Source of the DNA: Christensenella sp. UBA6420
GTDB lineage: Bacteria; Bacillota; Clostridia; Christensenellales; DTU072
Length of the DNA stretch: 8,991 nucleotides
Assembly (NCBI GenBank): GCA_002439705.1
Contig: DJPE01000050.1
Span: 26,679 to 35,669 of the forward strand
Reading direction: 5' to 3'
This document shows positions 7,083 to 8,991 of this stretch, one piece after another. Under the pieces are notes generated by a model that was given only the letters and a program-made list of their open reading frames with translations, was not told where the DNA came from and did not search any database. Position 1 is the stretch's first letter. The number at the start of each line of letters is the position of its first letter. A program made the translations under genes and the position numbers.

Positions 7083-7120
7083 AAAAGGGTAGTATGATTT
7101 ATTGTTCTATCCTTTTTATT
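7083..7120 (+). terminator. Intrinsic terminator of the ylmE-sepF-lspA-rluD cluster
   Basis: AAAAGGGTAG (7083-7092) pairs with CTATCCTTTT (7107-7116) over 10 bp with one G-U pair. The loop has 14 bases, and the right arm runs into TTTTTATT (7113-7120), giving the U-tract expected of Rho-independent termination on the + strand. It lies about 115 bases after rluD, beyond the left hairpin array, so the array would be part of the operon's 3' untranslated region. Confidence 0.7.
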
Positions 7121-7169
7121 CGGCTTGACCTAACACGCTTTCTTTTTCACAAGGATAAAATGATTTATA

Positions 7170-7200
7170 ATTAAGGGGGCATCCTCCAAGCCCCCTTAAT
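7170..7200. other. Perfect 11-bp G/C-rich hairpin with CCTCC in the loop
   Basis: ATTAAGGGGGC (7170-7180) and GCCCCCTTAAT (7190-7200) form a perfect 11-bp stem around the 9-base loop ATCCTCCAA. No U-tract follows on the + strand; on the - strand a loosely T-rich ATTATAAATCATTTT follows, so weak termination of antisense transcription is possible. The + strand loop carries CCTCC, which is complementary to Shine-Dalgarno sequences. I do not recognise a known RNA family. Confidence 0.6.
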
Positions 7201-7321
7201 AAACCCCTTTCCTCATAATGTTCCCCCTTATCCAAGCTTTAACAAAGTCGGTTTTTCTCATCAAACATATTACTTGAACGAACTTTGAATTTTATTGACA
7301 TAAGGATAAAAATACCCATCA

Positions 7322-7336
7322 GGGTGGGTGGGTGGG
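7322..7336 (+). other. Perfect G-quadruplex motif (GGGT)3GGG
   Basis: GGGTGGGTGGGTGGG consists of four G3 runs with single-T loops, a sequence class known to fold into a very stable parallel quadruplex. It stands in A/T-rich DNA. The preceding ACCC (7314-7317) can pair with GGGT (7322-7325) through a 4-base loop, so a hairpin can compete for the first G-run. It lies about 230 bases before yqfC on the coding strand and 200 bases after the proposed terminator. Confidence 0.8.
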
Positions 7337-7361
7337 ATATACAAAAACCTATATATAAACG

Positions 7362-7382
7362 GAATAGAACGCACGCCTATTC
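7362..7382. other. Small hairpin 3' of the quadruplex motif
   Basis: GAATAG (7362-7367) and CTATTC (7377-7382) form a perfect 6-bp stem with a 9-base loop (AACGCACGC). A G-T pair (7361/7383) can extend it. It lies between the quadruplex motif and the right hairpin array. No function is evident. Confidence 0.4.
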
Positions 7383-7401
7383 TGTCATATACTTTATATC
7401 C

Positions 7402-7511
7402 TTAATTGCCGAAATCTCTGATTTTGGCAATTAACTCCGCTCCGATAGGAGTGGAAATTAACGCCACGCAGTGGCAATTCACGCCGAGCCGACGGCTTGG
7501 CAATTAACTCC
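7402..7511. repeat. Right array of hairpins joined by AATTAAC/AATTCAC linkers
   Basis: Four hairpins follow one another. 7402-7416/7420-7434 has a 15-bp stem with one G-U pair and loop TCT. 7436-7443/7448-7455 has an 8-bp stem with loop GATA. 7463-7467/7471-7475 has a 5-bp stem with loop GCA. 7483-7490/7494-7501 has an 8-bp stem with loop GAC. They are joined by AATTAAC (7429, 7456, 7502) or AATTCAC (7476), with starts 20-27 bases apart. On the - strand the linker reads GTGAATT or GTTAATT, close to the GTGAAGTT of the left array, so the two arrays are probably the same repeat family in opposite orientation. Some stems carry G-U pairs, which would suit RNA folding. Confidence 0.75.
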
Positions 7512-7533
7512 AGCTATCAGTCGGAAATATAGG

Positions 7534-7562
7534 GTATTATAAAAAGATTTCGCTCATAAAAT
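7534..7562 (+). promoter_or_regulatory. Sigma-E-like promoter candidate for yqfCD
   Basis: CATAAAAT (7555-7562) matches 7 of 8 positions of the sigma-E -10 consensus CATACAHT. With the usual 14-base spacer the -35 is GTATTAT (7534-7540), 5 of 7 to GHATATT. Transcription would start around 7569, which is the A of the yqfC ATG. B. subtilis yqfCD is transcribed by sigma-E in the mother cell, so the call agrees with the family's known control. The -35 is the weaker half. Confidence 0.5.
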
Positions 7563-7573
7563 ATAGTTATGAG
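7553..7573. other. Inverted repeat across the yqfC start codon
   Basis: CTCATAA (7553-7559) and TTATGAG (7567-7573) form a perfect 7-bp inverted repeat with a 7-base centre; it overlaps the proposed -10 box and the ATG at 7569. It may be a DNA operator. If a transcript starts further upstream, the same repeat could form a hairpin hiding the start codon. Chance cannot be excluded for a 7-bp repeat. Confidence 0.4.
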
Positions 7574-7841
7574 TGGTTTTTATAACGATGTATTGTTAAA
7601 GCTCGGTTTATCTCCCGAAGAGAGCGTCGGGAGCAAGGTTACCGTTATAGGTTTTTGCGGCGTGTTTATCGAAGGGCATAGCGGAATAAAGGAGTATTCC
7701 GAAGAGCTGATTAAAGTCGGGATAAAGCGAAAAACAGTATTTATCAAGGGAAAAAATATGGTCGTTTGCGTAATTAACAAGGACGAAATTTATGTTAAAG
7801 GCAAAATTTTTTCGGTAGGGGAAGAAGTTTGTGAAAAGTAG
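7569..7841 (+). CDS. yqfC: YqfC-family sporulation protein
   Basis: This 90-residue protein matches the YqfC family seen next to yqfD in endospore formers. Visible pattern: LGLSPEESVGSKVTVIGFCGVFIEGHSGIKEYSEELIKV, then VFIKGKNMVVCVINKDEIYVKGKIFSVG, an all-beta layout with the family's ENH/EGHxGI-like and I-KGKN-like segments. The biochemical role is not established; the family is tied to sporulation, and B. subtilis yqfCD is in the sigma-E regulon. An in-frame TAA at 7557-7559 and no other start codon downstream of it fix the ATG at 7569. There is no Shine-Dalgarno sequence before it, unlike nearly every other gene here. The 3' end overlaps yqfD by 11 bases. Confidence 0.85.
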   Translation: MSGFYNDVLLKLGLSPEESVGSKVTVIGFCGVFIEGHSGIKEYSEELIKVGIKRKTVFIKGKNMVVCVINKDEIYVKGKIFSVGEEVCEK

Positions 7842-8922
7842 AATAAGAGTAAAGGGAAGATTGCGCCCGATTTCCCGGCTTTTATCGGATAAGGGAATAT
7901 CCTTGCGGGAGATACGGGTAGGCGACGGTTACGTAGATTTTTCCACGGCGGGGAAAGATACATATCTTGCGTTGGAAGAACTTAAAAAGAGCGGCAAAGA
8001 TTTTACGCTGTTGAAAGACGGGCGGTTAAAGACTTATTTATTAAAAAACGCCGTTCGTTTCGGCGTGTACTTCGGTTTGATTTTCGGAATAATCGCCGCC
8101 GTATTCTATTCCCGCAGCGTGACGAGAGTGGATATAAGCGGAAACAAACTTATCGAAAAAGAAGAGATTATGTCGGTAATTACCGAAGGGTTATCTTTTC
8201 CGACCGATAAAAGTTCGGTCGACGTAAAGAAAATAGAAAAAAGCGTAATAGCGATGGACGGGGTATTTTCGGCTTCCGCCGAAGTAAAAGGCAATACTCT
8301 TATAGTTAAAATTTACGAAGAACCCGAGAGACCCGATATAGTCGACAAGACCGATTTCACCGATATAAAGAGCGACTTCGACGGGGTGATTACGAGAATA
8401 AACGTCTATTCGGGGAATGCGGCGGTTAAGCACGGCGACACTGTGAAAAAGGGGCAGACTCTCATATCCTGCGACAAGGTTTCGCCCGACGGAATAGAAT
8501 ATAAAGAAAATGCGTTAGGGGATATTTATGCAAGAGTTTGGGTAACCAAAGAAAAACTTTTTTATCCTACGATTATTACAACTCGTCGCACGGGAAAGTG
8601 TGAAAAGAAGGTTACTTTTTTCGCTCCGCCGAAGGAATATAAAGGTAAGTTTTCGTCTTACGAAACCGTGATTACCGAAAAGTATCTGCCGAGCGTTTTC
8701 CCCGTAAAATATTACGTTACCGAATACTACGAAACGGAAGAAATCGAAAAGGAATTCGATTTTTACGCCGACGAAGAGAACATCGTCAAGGAAGAAACGG
8801 TCGCGGGAGAAAGCGATTTGCCGCAGGAAGGAGAGCTTATAAGGACGTGGTATGAAATAAAAAGAGTAGACAAAAACGTTAATTTAGTTATATACTATGA
8901 AATAGAATTAAAAATAAATTAA
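7831..8922 (+). CDS. yqfD: YqfD-family sporulation membrane protein
   Basis: This 363-residue protein belongs to the YqfD family, slightly shorter than the roughly 400 of B. subtilis. An N-terminal soluble domain of about 70 residues precedes one membrane segment (about 74-93, AVRFGVYFGLIFGIIAAVFY). After it comes a POTRA-like region (about 97-170, with VTRVDISGNKLIEKEEI) and a beta-rich DGVITRINVYSGNAAVKHGDTVKKGQTLIS segment (about 190-215) resembling a lipoyl/barrel-sandwich hairpin. The C-terminal part is rich in Tyr, Glu and Lys. YqfD is needed for efficient sporulation in Bacillus; its exact function is unclear. The start codon is GTG at 7831 with GGGGAAGAAG just upstream (7818-7827), and it lies inside yqfC, so translation is probably coupled. 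A further gene starts 15 bases after the stop codon. Confidence 0.9.
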   Translation: MKSRIRVKGRLRPISRLLSDKGISLREIRVGDGYVDFSTAGKDTYLALEELKKSGKDFTLLKDGRLKTYLLKNAVRFGVYFGLIFGIIAAVFYSRSVTRVDISGNKLIEKEEIMSVITEGLSFPTDKSSVDVKKIEKSVIAMDGVFSASAEVKGNTLIVKIYEEPERPDIVDKTDFTDIKSDFDGVITRINVYSGNAAVKHGDTVKKGQTLISCDKVSPDGIEYKENALGDIYARVWVTKEKLFYPTIITTRRTGKCEKKVTFFAPPKEYKGKFSSYETVITEKYLPSVFPVKYYVTEYYETEEIEKEFDFYADEENIVKEETVAGESDLPQEGELIRTWYEIKRVDKNVNLVIYYEIELKIN

Positions 8923-8936
8923 ACTTTCGAGGTATT

Positions 8937-8991
8937 ATGAAAGACAAAAGCATAAGCGGCAAGCCGATAGGCAAGTTTACGGCGGGAATAA
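8937..8991 (+). CDS. Start of an unidentified gene (3' truncated)
   Basis: Eighteen codons are visible, translating as MKDKSISGKPIGKFTAGI, before the window ends. CGAGGT (8929-8933) gives a plausible Shine-Dalgarno site. In Firmicutes, yqfD is usually followed by phoH or the 7TM-HD phosphohydrolase gene (yqfF). A Lys-rich start running into a possible hydrophobic segment would suit a membrane protein such as YqfF better than PhoH, but 18 residues are too few to decide. Confidence 0.55.
   Translation, partial: MKDKSISGKPIGKFTAGI

Larger units (their letters stand above)
6967..7568. other. 602-base structured intergenic region
   Basis: No convincing protein-coding gene is present on either strand. 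The order from left to right is: a hairpin/linker array (6976-7066), a terminator (7083-7120), a G/C-rich hairpin (7170-7200), a pyrimidine-rich stretch with CCCC runs (7191-7234), a GGGT quadruplex motif (7322-7336), a small hairpin (7362-7382), a second hairpin/linker array (7402-7511) and the yqfC promoter region (7534-7568). Base composition is much more A/T-rich than the flanking genes apart from these elements. The two arrays face each other and are bounded on the inside by TTAAGGATA (7065-7073) and its reverse complement TATCCTTAA (7397-7405). Confidence 0.8.

Noticed and set aside
7125..7130. TTGACC -35-like box after the terminator
   Set aside because: The expected -10 position reads CACAAG, which does not resemble TATAAT.
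7094..7174. Small reading frame of 26 codons (starting MIYCSILFIR) with AAGGG before its ATG
   Set aside because: It overlaps the terminator stem, the purine run is explained by that stem, and codon use does not resemble the neighbouring genes.
7295..7300. Perfect TTGACA -35 box before the quadruplex motif
   Set aside because: No -10-like sequence occurs 16-18 bases downstream; that position is ATCAGGG.
6976..7511. Possible CRISPR arrays in the regularly spaced repeats
   Set aside because: Repeats are only 7-8 bases, spacing varies from 19 to 27, the intervening sequences are self-complementary rather than unique, and no cas gene is present.

Overview
The window looks like a chromosomal segment from an uncultured, endospore-forming Clostridia-type bacterium (Firmicutes). 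I infer this from the gene set: a SepF/YlmE/LspA/RluD division-and-envelope cluster, a PdaB-type sporulation polysaccharide deacetylase and the YqfC/YqfD sporulation pair. Two sigma-E-like promoter candidates and the moderate-to-low GC also fit. I cannot name the genus. All genes read on the + strand, and I see no phage, transposase, CRISPR, tRNA or rRNA gene.

Layout. (1) 1-1493: a 5'-truncated MelB/GPH-family cation-coupled sugar symporter that keeps the cation-site aspartates. (2) 1514-2782: a full-length PurD-like ATP-grasp protein whose fold and C-terminal domain are well conserved but in which several usually invariant ATP/metal-site residues are replaced. It follows the transporter by 20 bases. 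(3) 2783-2940: an intergenic region with a 12-bp hairpin and a sigma-E-like promoter, leading into pdaB (2941-3702), then a two-OB-fold single-stranded DNA-binding protein (3715-4329). (4) 4351-6966: a tight cluster of ylmE (yggS), an extremely short sepF overlapping it by 32 bases, lspA with charged extensions at both ends, and an rluD-family pseudouridine synthase coupled to lspA through TAATG. It resembles the Bacillus ylm-to-lspA-to-ylyB region with ylmG, ylmH, divIVA and ileS removed. (5) 6967-7568: a 602-base non-coding region rich in structure. (6) 7569-8922: yqfC and yqfD, overlapping by 11 bases, followed at 8937 by the first 18 codons of an unidentified gene.

The most unusual part is the 602-base intergenic region. 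Two arrays of small hairpins, each separated by a recurring short linker (GTGAAGTT on the left, AATTAAC/AATTCAC on the right), lie in opposite orientation. They are bounded on the inside by a perfect 9-bp inverted repeat. Between them are an intrinsic terminator, an 11-bp G/C-rich hairpin whose loop carries CCTCC, three exact copies of AAGGATAA, and a perfect GGGTGGGTGGGTGGG G-quadruplex motif. Downstream, the candidate sigma-E promoter of yqfC is placed so that transcription would begin at or next to the ATG, which has no Shine-Dalgarno sequence.

Functionally, pdaB, yqfC and yqfD point to sporulation. sepF and ylmE relate to cell division and PLP homeostasis, lspA to lipoprotein maturation and rluD to ribosome modification. 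The transporter and the PurD-like protein form a separate, probably co-transcribed pair.
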